Below, in pieces: positions 26,269 through 35,945 of a stretch of DNA of 53,352 nucleotides (within the stretch, counting starts at the first letter, position 1; each line of letters begins with the position of its first letter). The translations under genes and the position numbers were made by a program. The notes beneath the pieces are model-generated. The model worked only from the letters and a program-made list of their open reading frames with translations, ran no database searches and was not told where the DNA came from. The DNA is taken from the NCBI GenBank assembly GCA_028346125.1, contig JAOMEV010000015.1:1-53352 (forward strand), given 5' to 3'. Origin of the DNA: Bacteriovoracales bacterium (GTDB lineage Bacteria; Bdellovibrionota; Bacteriovoracia; Bacteriovoracales; Bacteriovoracaceae).

Positions 26269-29200
26269 ATGCAAAGAAAGAAAAGATCATCCATAGCCAC
26301 AAAGCTTATAAGCTATATTGTTCCAGCGAACTTTCTCGTTGCGTTGGCATTTTCTGGTTTTTATTTGTACAAGGACTATGAGCAAAAGAAAAAAGACATT
26401 AATAAAAATATTGACCAACTTAAAGAGACAACCCTCCCCTCACTTGCTAGGGCACTTTTCGATGAAGATGACGATCAAATAAAAACAAATATTAAAGGCC
26501 TTATTGGACATAAAGACATCGCCTATCTGGAACTAACTCGAGTTTATGAAGGCATAGAAGATGATGAACCAGAATATAAAGAAGGCTCTTTCCAAAAAGA
26601 AAACTCCCTTACTAAAAAAGTGGATCTTTATTATTCTGAAGAAGGCCAAGATAAAACACTCGTTGGAAAGATAACCCTCATAGCAAGCCTCTCGGGGACA
26701 TATCTATTTATTATAAACCAAATCCAGTTTATTAGTTTAATTCAAATTCTTCAGTTCATCATCGTTACCATTATTGTTTTTTTCCTTTTTAAAAGACTTG
26801 TTTCCACACACCTTGCGGATATGTCAAAATATGCTGAATCACTCGACTTGGAAGATCTTTCAGGGCCACCTTTAAAACTCAAAAGACCTCATGATGAGAA
26901 AGCCGATGAACTAGAAGAAGTGGTCTTTTCTTTTAACACAATGAAAAATAATCTTCATGCCTCCCATGAAAAGCTCAAAGATCATAATGAAAACCTTGAA
27001 GATAAAATAAAGCAAGCAACAAAGGAAATCCAGGATCAAAATGAAAAACTAAAAGAGCTTGACCAAAAGAAAACTCATTTTTTTCAAAATATTTCTCATG
27101 AGTTAAGAACTCCACTTACACTCATTATGAACCCTCTCGAAGAGGCCGTTAAAAAATTTGAAAATGAAACCGACCTTAAACTCGCTCTTAAAAATTCAAA
27201 AAGGCTTTACAGGCTTGTCAACCAACTTCTCGATTTTCAAAAACTTGCAGCGGGGAAAAAGGAATTAAAGCTTCGCCCCGTTAACCTATTAAAATTTTTA
27301 AATCACTGTGCTCAGATGTTTAAGGTGAGTGTTACATACAAAAAAACAAATTTCACTTTTACATTAAATGGCAAAGAGGTTACTAACGAAACAATACAAA
27401 ACGAAGGTATTTTTATGCTAGGAGATATTGACTCCTTGGAAAAAATCGTCTTTAACTACCTTTCAAACGCCCTTAAGTATTCTAAAAAAGAAGGTCAAAT
27501 CCATTTAGACCTTTCTTCCTCAAATAAAAAAGTAAAAATATCGGTAAAAGATGATGGGATTGGAATATCCAAAGAAAATCAAGAAAACCTTTTCCAGGTT
27601 TTCTCCCTGGTTGACGAAACATCTATAAAGGACTTCGAAGGAACTGGGCTTGGTCTGGCGCTTGTTAAAGACCTGACAATCGAAATGAATGGTACAGTTG
27701 GAATCGAAAGTAGTGAGGGAGAAGGAAGCAACTTCTTTGTAGAGTTTGGAAAATTTGATTTTGATATTGTCGATCTTCTTATTGCCGAAGATGAAGAGGA
27801 TATTTGTGAAATTTATGAAACCCTTCTCGAAGATTCTGATAAAATCACTTCCTATAAAATAGTCCCTAATGCTGAAGAGGCCCGCGCTCTTTTAACGAAT
27901 CATCAATTTAAATGCGCTGTTGCTGATGCCGCTATGCCGGGAGAAGATGGAGCAAGCCTTCTTACTCATATTTATAACCACTTTCCACAAACAAAAAGGA
28001 TGCTTGTAACTGGCAATGCCCACGATAAGATGCTTGAAAGAGCGATAAACCAAGGAAAGGTTAACCAGGTTATCTTTAAACCCTGGGATCAAGAAGAGCT
28101 TGTTGAAATAATGGAAAAATATGTTGAACAAAGTAACCTCAATCTTCAAGAAGATTTCAAGTTTAAAGGATGGCAACTTAGCGATGCCGATGAAATTGAT
28201 GTTGACTTAGAAAAAGATGATGAACCTGACCTTTCATTGTCTGGAGAAAAAATACTTATTATAGAAGATTTGAAAGATATGAGGGACCTTATTTCTCGAT
28301 CCCTTAGAAGACAAGGTTTCCAAACTTTTACTGCCAATAATGGTAAAGATGCTCTTGAAAAATTAAAAAATGTTATTCCTGATGTTATTATTCTCGACTG
28401 GATGATGCCCAAAATGACAGGTCCGGAATTCATAAAAGTTATCAAAGAAAAACCAAATCTTAGCTCCATCCCAACCATTCTTTTAACGGCCAAAAGTGAT
28501 GAAGAAAGTCGTAGGGAAGGGACAAAAATTGGATCTGATGCCTACTTAGGAAAGCCTTTTAACGAAAACGAACTTCTTAACGTCGTCAAAAATATGATTC
28601 AACTCAAAAATAATATATCAAAGGCCATAGAAACTCGAGATATTCTCGATAGACTTGAATCATCTATTTTTATTGTTCAAAGCGACTTAATTATTCAACC
28701 GCCTGTTTCTAAATACTCAGAAGAGCTCTTTGGTGTCGACATTGTTGGAAAAAGCATTTGGGAAGTTCTTTATTTTAATGTGAGAGAAGGAACTAGAGTC
28801 CATAACGATTTAAATTTTATTTTTAGCATTACCTTTGAGGATGACCTCATTCAATTCGACTCCCTAGAGCATCGCCTTCCAAAAACGTTATCTTTGCCTC
28901 CAACATCCTATAAAGGGGCCCAAACATTAAAAGTTTCCTACAAACCCCTTGTAAATAATGACGAAATAATAGAAAAGGTTATGTTTGTCGTCGAGGAATT
29001 GGCCGATGATAATATTTTCAACACGGAAATAATCTCTAGTAAAGGCCATTTGCAGACCATTAAAGAAATCTTAAAAACTCATGATAAAGTTTCCCTCAGT
29101 AGAAATTTAGAAAGTTCCATAGCTTCTTGTTTTGAAACCTTAGAAGATTTCATTTCTCCCCTTTCGGATACTTACGATAAAAAACTCTTTATTAAGAATA

Positions 29201-30192
29201 CAAAAATGATTATTAATTCCGCAATGGAGCATTTCCAGGAGAATGAAACAATCATTACAAAGTTAGACGAATTATACTGGATTACTGATGACCTTGATGG
29301 AAAAAACTCGGAGAAGAAAGTTAAAATTCAAATTGAAGCATCTTCGGTCATTTGCGATGTTATTGAACTATTATTTCAGTACTCAGAAGATGTAAACTTG
29401 TTCTTTCCCATAAACTTTAACTTCGATCATGACTTTTTACATAATGTTAGTGAAAAAGTTCAAGACCTTGATACTATTTTTAAAAACTTTTTTGAGTATG
29501 TATTTTTAATAAGAGATGTCAATGATATTAAAGAAGAGCACTTTAAAAAGGCCGTTAGAAACGTTGCTCTTTACCCTGATTTTAAACGAACACTTACTCT
29601 AATAGAACAACGATCAAGATTGATTTCATTTCTTTTCAAAGGAATGATGGAAGATGAACTTTCCTTAAGCTATAAAAAACTATCTTTTCTTGTAAAGCAA
29701 ATGCCTGAAAGTTCAAAGATTAGTAAACTTATTTTCCAACACAACCTTATTAAACCTTATAAAGAGGTTTTAGAAAAGGCCAAATATATCGAGTCCGAAC
29801 TTCACAAAAGAATTGAAAAAAGACGAAAAGATTTTATAAGTGAATTAGATTACCTTCTTCTTTTAAACAATATTATAAAAAGGTTCGTTACAGAAAGCGA
29901 AAAAGGACCATATAAAAATCTACCCATAATTTCTCCGATTGATTCTACAATGATCCCAAAGTTACGTAATTTTATCTGGATTATAGAACAAAGTGTCGCT
30001 ACTTTTGATTTTCAAAAAGAACAAAACTTTATTGATAAATATACTTTCCAATTCGAAAGTATCATTAAAGTTATACTCCACAAAGAACTGAGTCAGGCCA
30101 ATGCACTTCCCGTTGAAAGGTCTAATAAGAAGTTCATTAGCTTTTTAAAGGAAAATCTCCCTGATGAATCGGAGGACAAAGCCGCCTCTTAA
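26269..30192 (+). CDS. Hybrid sensor histidine kinase with two receivers and a long C-terminal region
   Basis: Protein of 1307 residues. Two membrane helices (about 13-33 and 152-175) flank a small extracytoplasmic domain. HAMP-like and coiled-coil segments lead to a HisKA domain with HELRTPL (His277) and an HATPase (about 385-495) with N-box NYLSNALKYS, KDDGIGI and GTGLGLAL. Receiver 1 (about 500-618) has Asp553 in VADAAMPGEDG. Receiver 2 (about 660-778) has Asp710 in ILDWMMP. Next is a PAS-like domain (about 790-910), then about 400 residues of helices where an Hpt would be expected but no HTLKG is seen. A stop codon lies just upstream of the ATG, so the N terminus cannot be longer. The ribosome binding site is weak. 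Its stop overlaps the convergent hydroxylase stop in TTAA. Confidence 0.9.
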   Translation: MQRKKRSSIATKLISYIVPANFLVALAFSGFYLYKDYEQKKKDINKNIDQLKETTLPSLARALFDEDDDQIKTNIKGLIGHKDIAYLELTRVYEGIEDDEPEYKEGSFQKENSLTKKVDLYYSEEGQDKTLVGKITLIASLSGTYLFIINQIQFISLIQILQFIIVTIIVFFLFKRLVSTHLADMSKYAESLDLEDLSGPPLKLKRPHDEKADELEEVVFSFNTMKNNLHASHEKLKDHNENLEDKIKQATKEIQDQNEKLKELDQKKTHFFQNISHELRTPLTLIMNPLEEAVKKFENETDLKLALKNSKRLYRLVNQLLDFQKLAAGKKELKLRPVNLLKFLNHCAQMFKVSVTYKKTNFTFTLNGKEVTNETIQNEGIFMLGDIDSLEKIVFNYLSNALKYSKKEGQIHLDLSSSNKKVKISVKDDGIGISKENQENLFQVFSLVDETSIKDFEGTGLGLALVKDLTIEMNGTVGIESSEGEGSNFFVEFGKFDFDIVDLLIAEDEEDICEIYETLLEDSDKITSYKIVPNAEEARALLTNHQFKCAVADAAMPGEDGASLLTHIYNHFPQTKRMLVTGNAHDKMLERAINQGKVNQVIFKPWDQEELVEIMEKYVEQSNLNLQEDFKFKGWQLSDADEIDVDLEKDDEPDLSLSGEKILIIEDLKDMRDLISRSLRRQGFQTFTANNGKDALEKLKNVIPDVIILDWMMPKMTGPEFIKVIKEKPNLSSIPTILLTAKSDEESRREGTKIGSDAYLGKPFNENELLNVVKNMIQLKNNISKAIETRDILDRLESSIFIVQSDLIIQPPVSKYSEELFGVDIVGKSIWEVLYFNVREGTRVHNDLNFIFSITFEDDLIQFDSLEHRLPKTLSLPPTSYKGAQTLKVSYKPLVNNDEIIEKVMFVVEELADDNIFNTEIISSKGHLQTIKEILKTHDKVSLSRNLESSIASCFETLEDFISPLSDTYDKKLFIKNTKMIINSAMEHFQENETIITKLDELYWITDDLDGKNSEKKVKIQIEASSVICDVIELLFQYSEDVNLFFPINFNFDHDFLHNVSEKVQDLDTIFKNFFEYVFLIRDVNDIKEEHFKKAVRNVALYPDFKRTLTLIEQRSRLISFLFKGMMEDELSLSYKKLSFLVKQMPESSKISKLIFQHNLIKPYKEVLEKAKYIESELHKRIEKRRKDFISELDYLLLLNNIIKRFVTESEKGPYKNLPIISPIDSTMIPKLRNFIWIIEQSVATFDFQKEQNFIDKYTFQFESIIKVILHKELSQANALPVERSNKKFISFLKENLPDESEDKAAS

Positions 30193-30941
30193 TAAAATGG
30201 CCCTTTTAGTAAGCTCCAAATACGCTGGTCTTTAATGTCCCTTTTTTTGACAAGTCCCAAAACGATTCTCTCTTGGTCCTCGTAAGAAACCTTTTGATAA
30301 GTTTTAAAAACCCTATCCCAAAAAGAAAGGTTAAATCCAAAGTTTTTATTTAATTGATTTTTTCTCATGCTGTGATGAGAGCGATGAAAATCCGGTGTGA
30401 CAATGAAAACCCTTAAAATATTTTCTAAAAACCGGGGTATTCTAAGGTTGGAATGATTAAACATCGAGGAAGTGTTTAAAAGGACTTCAAAAATAATAAT
30501 GCCTAAAGCGGAAATTCCGAAACTAAGAATTAGGATAAGCTTAATACCCCAAGAAAGAAGTATTTCACCTGGGTGGAAACGAAGGGCCGAAGTCGTATCA
30601 AGTTCAAGGTCAGAATGGTGAATACTGTGAAAGCGCCAAAAAAAATCTACCTTATGAAATAAGCGGTGCTGAAAATAAATAGCAAGGTCAAGAATCACGA
30701 TTTCTAGAACTAAAGGACAGTCTTTTAAAAGGGCCCAACCTTTATTTTTAAATATTACGGAAGCTTCAACTAAGGAAATGGGGATTAAGGCCTGGGAAAT
30801 GATAATGAGGGCCATATTTCCAAACCATCTTTTTTTCTTGGGGATAAAACTTTTTTTTCTAGGAAAGATGACCTCACCTAAAAGGAAAAGAAGAAAAAAA
30901 CCAATAAAGCATAAAAGCCTTAACGCATCTTCATTTGCCAT
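30189..30941 (-). CDS. Sterol desaturase / fatty acid hydroxylase family protein
   Basis: Integral membrane di-iron oxygenase of 250 residues. The histidine clusters are all present: FQHRLFH, FHSIHHSD, ALRFHPGE and FHRSHHSM, with four or more membrane helices around them. The family uses these histidines to hold two irons and hydroxylates or desaturates lipids. The gene overlaps the EamA transporter by 11 bp, so the two are co-translated, and a reductase-type SDR lies just upstream. A membrane-lipid modification role is likely; the exact lipid is not predictable. Confidence 0.9.
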   Translation of the reverse strand: MANEDALRLLCFIGFFLLFLLGEVIFPRKKSFIPKKKRWFGNMALIIISQALIPISLVEASVIFKNKGWALLKDCPLVLEIVILDLAIYFQHRLFHKVDFFWRFHSIHHSDLELDTTSALRFHPGEILLSWGIKLILILSFGISALGIIIFEVLLNTSSMFNHSNLRIPRFLENILRVFIVTPDFHRSHHSMRKNQLNKNFGFNLSFWDRVFKTYQKVSYEDQERIVLGLVKKRDIKDQRIWSLLKGPFY

Positions 30942-31800
30942 GACCTGACCTCTTAAAAAGCTCCGGGCCTAAAATCCCCAATACAATTAAAATAAGTCCT
31001 ATAATAGAGCTTAGGTTTATAACTTCCCCTGTAATTACAGAAATCCAAATAAGAGAGAAAAAAGGTGCAATGAAAATAAGCCTTCCCACAGTAGCGGTGT
31101 TATCAGAAAACTTGAGGGCCTTTAGCCAAAATAAAAAAGTAAACCCCATTTCAAAAAACCCTATATAGAGGATCCCCAATCCACCTTGAATTTCTGGCCA
31201 GTAAAAATTTGAAAAGGTCGCAACAAAAAGGGCCGAATAAAGAGAGCCAAAAAAAAAGTTTTGCGCCATTTTTATTTTATCATCTCTTTTGTCTTTAACG
31301 TTTAAAATCCAATAAAGGGCCCAAATAAGAGAACTTCCAATAGCAAGTGCCATTCCAAGAAACTCTGTAGGCCTTCCTTTCCATGGAGATTCCCAAATCT
31401 TTGCAATGAAAAGGACGCCGATAAAACTAACGCCCATTCCTAGCAGAGTTTTCGATGAGGGTTTTTGTCCCAATAAAGGGTAGGACAAAAGAACAAGAGA
31501 CAAAGGCCAAGTATAATTGAGCGCCATGGCCTCCTGTGCAGATAAAAGAGAGTAGGCCTTAAAAAGAACGAGATAATAAAGAAAGGGGTTCAAAAACCCC
31601 ATTAAGGCCGAGTTTAACATTCCCTTTATTTGAAAAGTTCCCTTCTGTGTGGAAAAAAAAATTAAAAAAGAAATAACGGAAGAACAAAGTAAAAGGAACA
31701 TAAAGGGGACAGTTTTTAGTGTAAGTTTGAAAGCTGTCGCGGCCGTGGACCAAAAAAGAATGGACAATGTGGCATAAAAGTAGGGATTTTTTAAAAGCAT
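30931..31800 (-). CDS. EamA/DMT-superfamily transporter
   Basis: Protein of 289 residues with about ten membrane helices in two repeated EamA halves, for example around ALNYTWPLSLVLLSYPLLGQ in the first and IGFFEMGFTFLFWLKAL in the second. The family exports or exchanges amino acids, nucleotide precursors or other metabolites; the substrate cannot be read from sequence. It lies between the extended SDR (12 bp upstream) and the overlapping fatty acid hydroxylase, forming one leftward operon. Confidence 0.9.
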   Translation of the reverse strand: MLLKNPYFYATLSILFWSTAATAFKLTLKTVPFMFLLLCSSVISFLIFFSTQKGTFQIKGMLNSALMGFLNPFLYYLVLFKAYSLLSAQEAMALNYTWPLSLVLLSYPLLGQKPSSKTLLGMGVSFIGVLFIAKIWESPWKGRPTEFLGMALAIGSSLIWALYWILNVKDKRDDKIKMAQNFFFGSLYSALFVATFSNFYWPEIQGGLGILYIGFFEMGFTFLFWLKALKFSDNTATVGRLIFIAPFFSLIWISVITGEVINLSSIIGLILIVLGILGPELFKRSGHGK

Positions 31801-31812
31801 CCCGATCCTTTT

Positions 31813-32865
31813 TTAATCTTTTTTCCCTATAGAGTGACCCTTTTTCACGAAAGAAAACATGGCCTTTTTGTAATGGCCATAACTGGAGGTTTCAATGCCA
31901 GGAAAATCTTTTGAAAGGGTCGTTTGGTCATATCGACATTTTGAATAGGTATAGGGAAGTAGTTCTTTTGGGAGTCCAACTTTATCCATAATGACATTGT
32001 TGGCCCTTGTTTTTGGTAAGGGTACAACGTTTACAGAAAAGCCAAATTCGTCAAAAGAGTCCTGTACGAACTCTCCGACAGTAGGGCACTGTTGACTCAC
32101 CACATGGTAACACCTGGTCCCTTTCCCCATTTTGGGTGCCAAAACACCCTTGGCCACAAATTTTGCGGCATGATCAACCGGAATCATCGGAATAATAGAA
32201 GATTTTTCAAAAGGCATGGGGAGGTATTTGAGGGTATTAAGAAGAAGTTTTTTTCTTTGAAGCTTATCGAGAAGACCAAAAAAGTAATAAGGGCCATCAG
32301 TTTGAGGTGTCATCCCTTTAGTTGAATCACCAACAAGCACACCGAGGCGATAAATTCTTTTCTTGATCTGAGTATTCCAGCTTCGAACCAAGAGCTCTGC
32401 ATCAAATTTTGTCTGCGCATAATGATTAGTGAACTTTTGTCCAATTTCAAGAACATCTTCTTTAAGCTCTCCCTTAAAATCACCACTCACAGCTATGGAG
32501 CTGACGTGATGGAAAAATTGGAGATTTTTCATCTGTTTGGCAAGATGTAAAACATTAGTTGTCCCTACAACATTCTGGAGAAAACACTTTTCATAATTCC
32601 CTCTCAAATTGGAATAGGCAGCAGCATGAAGAAGAATTGTCGTTTCTGAACAAACTTTTTTAAGTTGATCTTCTTGTTCAATAACATGGGGTAAGGAGAT
32701 ATCACCACAAACGATATGCACCTTGGAGTTGTTTCGATAGAGGGACTCAGCCTTGTTAAAGCTTCCCCTTCGTACCAACAGAAAGACCTTATCAACCCCT
32801 TCAATAAGGTTGTTTAAAAGATGCTTCCCTAAAAATCCTGTACCACCTGTCAATAATAAGGCCAA
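31813..32865 (-). CDS. Extended SDR, thioester-reductase-like
   Basis: About 350 residues. It starts close to the nucleotide motif TGGTGFLGKHLL and continues with VHIVCGDIS, LLHAAAYSNLRG and HYAQTKFDAELL, in which the last holds the YxxxK catalytic pair. The pattern is that of male-sterility/thioester-reductase type extended SDRs, which reduce acyl thioesters or modify lipids and sugars. The TTG at 32865 is favoured because AAAAGGAA lies before it and it matches the usual family start; an upstream TTG at 32892 would add nine residues. First gene of the operon with the EamA transporter and fatty acid hydroxylase. Confidence 0.85.
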   Translation of the reverse strand: MALLLTGGTGFLGKHLLNNLIEGVDKVFLLVRRGSFNKAESLYRNNSKVHIVCGDISLPHVIEQEDQLKKVCSETTILLHAAAYSNLRGNYEKCFLQNVVGTTNVLHLAKQMKNLQFFHHVSSIAVSGDFKGELKEDVLEIGQKFTNHYAQTKFDAELLVRSWNTQIKKRIYRLGVLVGDSTKGMTPQTDGPYYFFGLLDKLQRKKLLLNTLKYLPMPFEKSSIIPMIPVDHAAKFVAKGVLAPKMGKGTRCYHVVSQQCPTVGEFVQDSFDEFGFSVNVVPLPKTRANNVIMDKVGLPKELLPYTYSKCRYDQTTLSKDFPGIETSSYGHYKKAMFSFVKKGHSIGKKD

Positions 32866-33014
32866 AATTGATTCCTTTTCCTTTTGAATCAACCAACTCG
32901 AATTTTTAATTCCGTGTCATTAAACAATTTTTAAACCTATGTGTCTAGTTTGAAAAATTAAAACTGGCCAAGGTTAAGGCCTGTCTATATTATTTTTTGG
33001 TCGAGGTGCTCATA

Positions 33015-33665
33015 ATGGATCAAAAGTTTTGGCTTGAATGCTGGGAAAGTAAAAATCTTGGTTTCAACCAGGATAAAATTAACGCTCATCTTGTAAATTT
33101 TTTTCCAGAGCTTTCTATCCCGCACGAGTCCTCAATCCTTATCCCTCTTTGTGGAAAAAGTATCGACCTTATTTGGCTTCTTAAGCAAGGTTTTCAGGTT
33201 ACAGGTGTCGAACTAAGTTCTATAGCTATTCAGGATTTTTTCAAAGAACAAAACATATCCTACACAAAAGAAAAGCTTGGCCCCTACACTTCCTGGCAGG
33301 CCAATAATCACAAGCTTAGAATCCTAGAGGGGGATTTTTTTAATATTCTTTCTCTTGAGGACTCCTTTACAGGAATTTATGATAGGGCCTCTCTTGTGGC
33401 CCTTCCCCAATCTATGAGACAAGACTACTACAAGATACTTAGAGCTCTCAAGGCCCCTATTTTTCTTATTACTGTTGAGTATGATCAAAAAAAAATTGAT
33501 GGCCCACCCTTTTCTATTTCTGAAAAAGAAGTCGTAGAGTCATTAAAAGAAAGCTTCCATATTTCAATGAGACACTCTGAAAAAAGAGAATCTATGTCAC
33601 CTCGTTTTTTGGAAAAGGGAATTAAGGACATTATCCAAAAAGTTTATCTCCTTAAAAAATTATGA
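33015..33665 (+). CDS. tpm: Thiopurine S-methyltransferase family protein
   Basis: SAM-dependent methyltransferase of 216 residues. It begins MDQKFWLECWESKNLGF, the typical bacterial TPMT opening, followed by ILIPLCGKSIDLIWL (SAM-binding motif) and VTGVELS, then GIYDRASLVALP. Bacterial members methylate thiopurines, selenium or tellurium compounds. ATG at 33015 has GAGGTG seven bases upstream; an in-frame TTG at 32997 lacks support. It overlaps the following dehydrogenase by 4 bp. Confidence 0.9.
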   Translation: MDQKFWLECWESKNLGFNQDKINAHLVNFFPELSIPHESSILIPLCGKSIDLIWLLKQGFQVTGVELSSIAIQDFFKEQNISYTKEKLGPYTSWQANNHKLRILEGDFFNILSLEDSFTGIYDRASLVALPQSMRQDYYKILRALKAPIFLITVEYDQKKIDGPPFSISEKEVVESLKESFHISMRHSEKRESMSPRFLEKGIKDIIQKVYLLKKL

Positions 33666-34627
33666 AAGACAAAGTTTTTATCACCCGTGAAATTCCTTCT
33701 GTGGCCACCGAGCTTTTAAAGGAAAATAATATTGAAGTGGATACTTGGACAGATCTTGCTCCTCCAACAAAAGAAGAAATCATCCAAGAAGGCCAAAAGG
33801 CCCAGGCCATTATTTCAATGGTTAGTGACCCACTCGACAAAGTTTTTTTTGAATCCTGCTCCCATTTAAAAGTTATTAGTAACTTTGCTGTAGGGGTCAA
33901 TAATATCGACCTCAAAACTGCCTCCAAAAAAAATATCCCGATAGGAAATACCCCTGACGTCCTCACGGACGCCACCGCAGACCTTGCTCTTTGCCTTCTT
34001 TTGGCCCTTTCAAGAAACCTCCTTCCCTCAATTAAAAATGCAAAAGAAGGTGATTGGAGAAGGTGGGAACCCCTCGGTTTTCTCGGGACCGCTCTTCAGA
34101 AAAAAAGCCTGGGTATTATTGGTATGGGAAGAATAGGCCAGTCTTTTGCCAAAAAATGTCATTTTGGTCTTGGTATGAACATTGTCTATCATAGCCGAAA
34201 TGATATTCCCCACGTGAATGAGGAATACAAAATTCAAAAAAGCTCACTGGAAGAAACACTGAGGTCAGATGTGGTCTCTATTCACTGTGACCTTAACTCT
34301 AGTACAAAGCATCTTATGAACCGCCGTACTTTTTCTTTAATGAAGAAGGAGGCCTACTTTATTAATACCTCAAGAGGGGAAGTCGTCGACCAAAAAGACC
34401 TTTTTGAGGTTCTCAAAAATAATAAAATTAAAGGAGCTGGGCTAGATGTCACTTCTCCTGAGCCTCTTCCGCCTACTGATGAACTCTTTGGCCTTGAGAA
34501 TATTATTATTACTCCCCATATTGCCTCGGCGACAAAAGAGGCCAGAGATCAGATGGCCACAATCGCGGCCAAAAATGTTATCCTAGGACTTCGCGGGCAG
34601 GAGCTCCTACACTCTGTTACCTCTTAG
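33662..34627 (+). CDS. D-2-hydroxyacid dehydrogenase (glyoxylate/hydroxypyruvate reductase type)
   Basis: NAD(P)-dependent oxidoreductase of 321 residues. The catalytic-domain part has NFAVGVNNIDL and IPIGNTPDVLTDATADLAL, as in GyaR-type glyoxylate reductases. The nucleotide motif is GIIGMGRIGQSFAKK. The catalytic Arg is in NTSRGEVVD, and the His in TPHIASATKEARDQM. It is translationally coupled to the TPMT-like gene. Substrate preference (glyoxylate, hydroxypyruvate or another 2-keto acid) is not settled by these motifs. Its stop overlaps that of the convergent HD-GYP-like gene by 11 bp. Confidence 0.92.
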   Translation: MKDKVFITREIPSVATELLKENNIEVDTWTDLAPPTKEEIIQEGQKAQAIISMVSDPLDKVFFESCSHLKVISNFAVGVNNIDLKTASKKNIPIGNTPDVLTDATADLALCLLLALSRNLLPSIKNAKEGDWRRWEPLGFLGTALQKKSLGIIGMGRIGQSFAKKCHFGLGMNIVYHSRNDIPHVNEEYKIQKSSLEETLRSDVVSIHCDLNSSTKHLMNRRTFSLMKKEAYFINTSRGEVVDQKDLFEVLKNNKIKGAGLDVTSPEPLPPTDELFGLENIIITPHIASATKEARDQMATIAAKNVILGLRGQELLHSVTS

Positions 34628-35945
34628 ATGAAAAAACATCGAGGAAGGCCTTATAAGGCTTGGCGTAGGCACCACTAGAGAACATCTCCCGGAAATCTTT
34701 ATCAATGGCCTTCATTGTTTGAAGATTTAGGCCATAGGTAATAATCCGATGGGCGTATTCGTGACATATAATATAGAGATTTGATAGAGGGTTCAGTTCG
34801 TTATCTTTAAGTCCCCAAGGAAAACCTTTACCATTAGGTCTTTCATGGTGTTGCATAACTATATCTTTAATATCCTGATCCATGCCATCAAGACTATCCA
34901 AGATTTCCACGGCCTTCGATGGGTGTTCTATGACAAGCTTTTTTTCCGTTTCATTGAGTCCCTTAAATTCCTCACTTTCAAGGTGACAAACTTTTGCCAG
35001 CCTTTCATCCTGAAGCCCAGCATCTTGTAAAATCGAGGCCAAGGCAAATTTAGCAAATGTTTTTGGGTTTCCCCAAGGCAGCTCATTAAGACAGGATATT
35101 GCAAGATAAGATGTTAGAGTGCTTAGTTCTGAAATATAATTTTTGTTTTTCAAGAATGCCTTCAAAAACTCAGGTAAGGATGTTTGTTCTTCAAGAGTCC
35201 TTTTGGCCACCTCGACAGTTTCATCGGCCAGTTCCAAAACATGCTCTGAAACCCCAAGACTTTTGAGAGCGGTATGGACATTTTCAACAGAGTCAAACTG
35301 ATTCGAAAGGTTTCCTTCAACCCCTGCCTTGGCGCCTCCTGAGATCCCCAAAATAATGGATTTAAAACATTCTTTAAAATCTACTTTTTTAACATAAAAA
35401 AACCGAACACCCTTATTAGTAATATGCTCCATCACTTCATCGGGAATATCTTCTCCACGGTTAACAATCTTAACAAATTTTTCCTTCCCAATCTTCACAT
35501 AGGTATCGACAAGGGCCTGCTTAGATTTAAAAAAATAATTAATTGCCACTTTACTGTATTCTGATTCTACCTTTACAAGCTTTTGGCCCATAAAACCTTC
35601 AATCAACTCAAGAAATTTTTGCTTTACAAGGTCTCTATGGCAAAAACCGTGTTTACAGAAAGATAGGGTCTCTGTAACTTCTTTTTTTTCTTGATCACCA
35701 AAAAGAAGATTGTCCTCTAAAACAATGAACTTTCTTTTCATATCACCTTTTTGAAGGCCCTCAAACTCTTCCTTGTAATCCATGACAAAAGTGTAATCGC
35801 AAATAAAAAGAGTTAAGTCATCTTCTTTTAAATATTTTTCAAAAGAATCTGAAGACTCTACCTCCGTTTCAAATTCGGATTCGATAAAAAGGGAAACCAT
35901 TTTAAAAAGTTCTTCACCTTTGTCTAAAACGACCACTTTGGCCAT
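34617..35945 (-). CDS. Degenerate HD-GYP protein with a receiver-like N terminus
   Basis: Protein of 442 residues. The N-terminal 120 residues look like a worn receiver domain (MAKVVVLDKGEELFK, then LFICDYTF). The C-terminal half follows HD-GYP order: SILQDAGL where active enzymes have HDIGK, then VIEHPSKAVEIL, then QHHERPNGKGFPWGL in place of HHExxDGxGYP. The metal-binding histidine of HD is replaced by Gln, and the Asp and Tyr of the last motif are changed to Asn and Phe. It is therefore more likely a c-di-GMP receptor or interaction module than an active phosphodiesterase. ATG at 35945 has AGGAGAG at good spacing. It overlaps the secreted protease gene by 32 bp. Confidence 0.82.
   Translation of the reverse strand: MAKVVVLDKGEELFKMVSLFIESEFETEVESSDSFEKYLKEDDLTLFICDYTFVMDYKEEFEGLQKGDMKRKFIVLEDNLLFGDQEKKEVTETLSFCKHGFCHRDLVKQKFLELIEGFMGQKLVKVESEYSKVAINYFFKSKQALVDTYVKIGKEKFVKIVNRGEDIPDEVMEHITNKGVRFFYVKKVDFKECFKSIILGISGGAKAGVEGNLSNQFDSVENVHTALKSLGVSEHVLELADETVEVAKRTLEEQTSLPEFLKAFLKNKNYISELSTLTSYLAISCLNELPWGNPKTFAKFALASILQDAGLQDERLAKVCHLESEEFKGLNETEKKLVIEHPSKAVEILDSLDGMDQDIKDIVMQHHERPNGKGFPWGLKDNELNPLSNLYIICHEYAHRIITYGLNLQTMKAIDKDFREMFSSGAYAKPYKAFLDVFSSKR

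Noticed and set aside
26103..26300. 65-codon leftward open frame
   Set aside because: It overlaps the start of the hybrid kinase and has no family pattern or ribosome binding site; probably chance.
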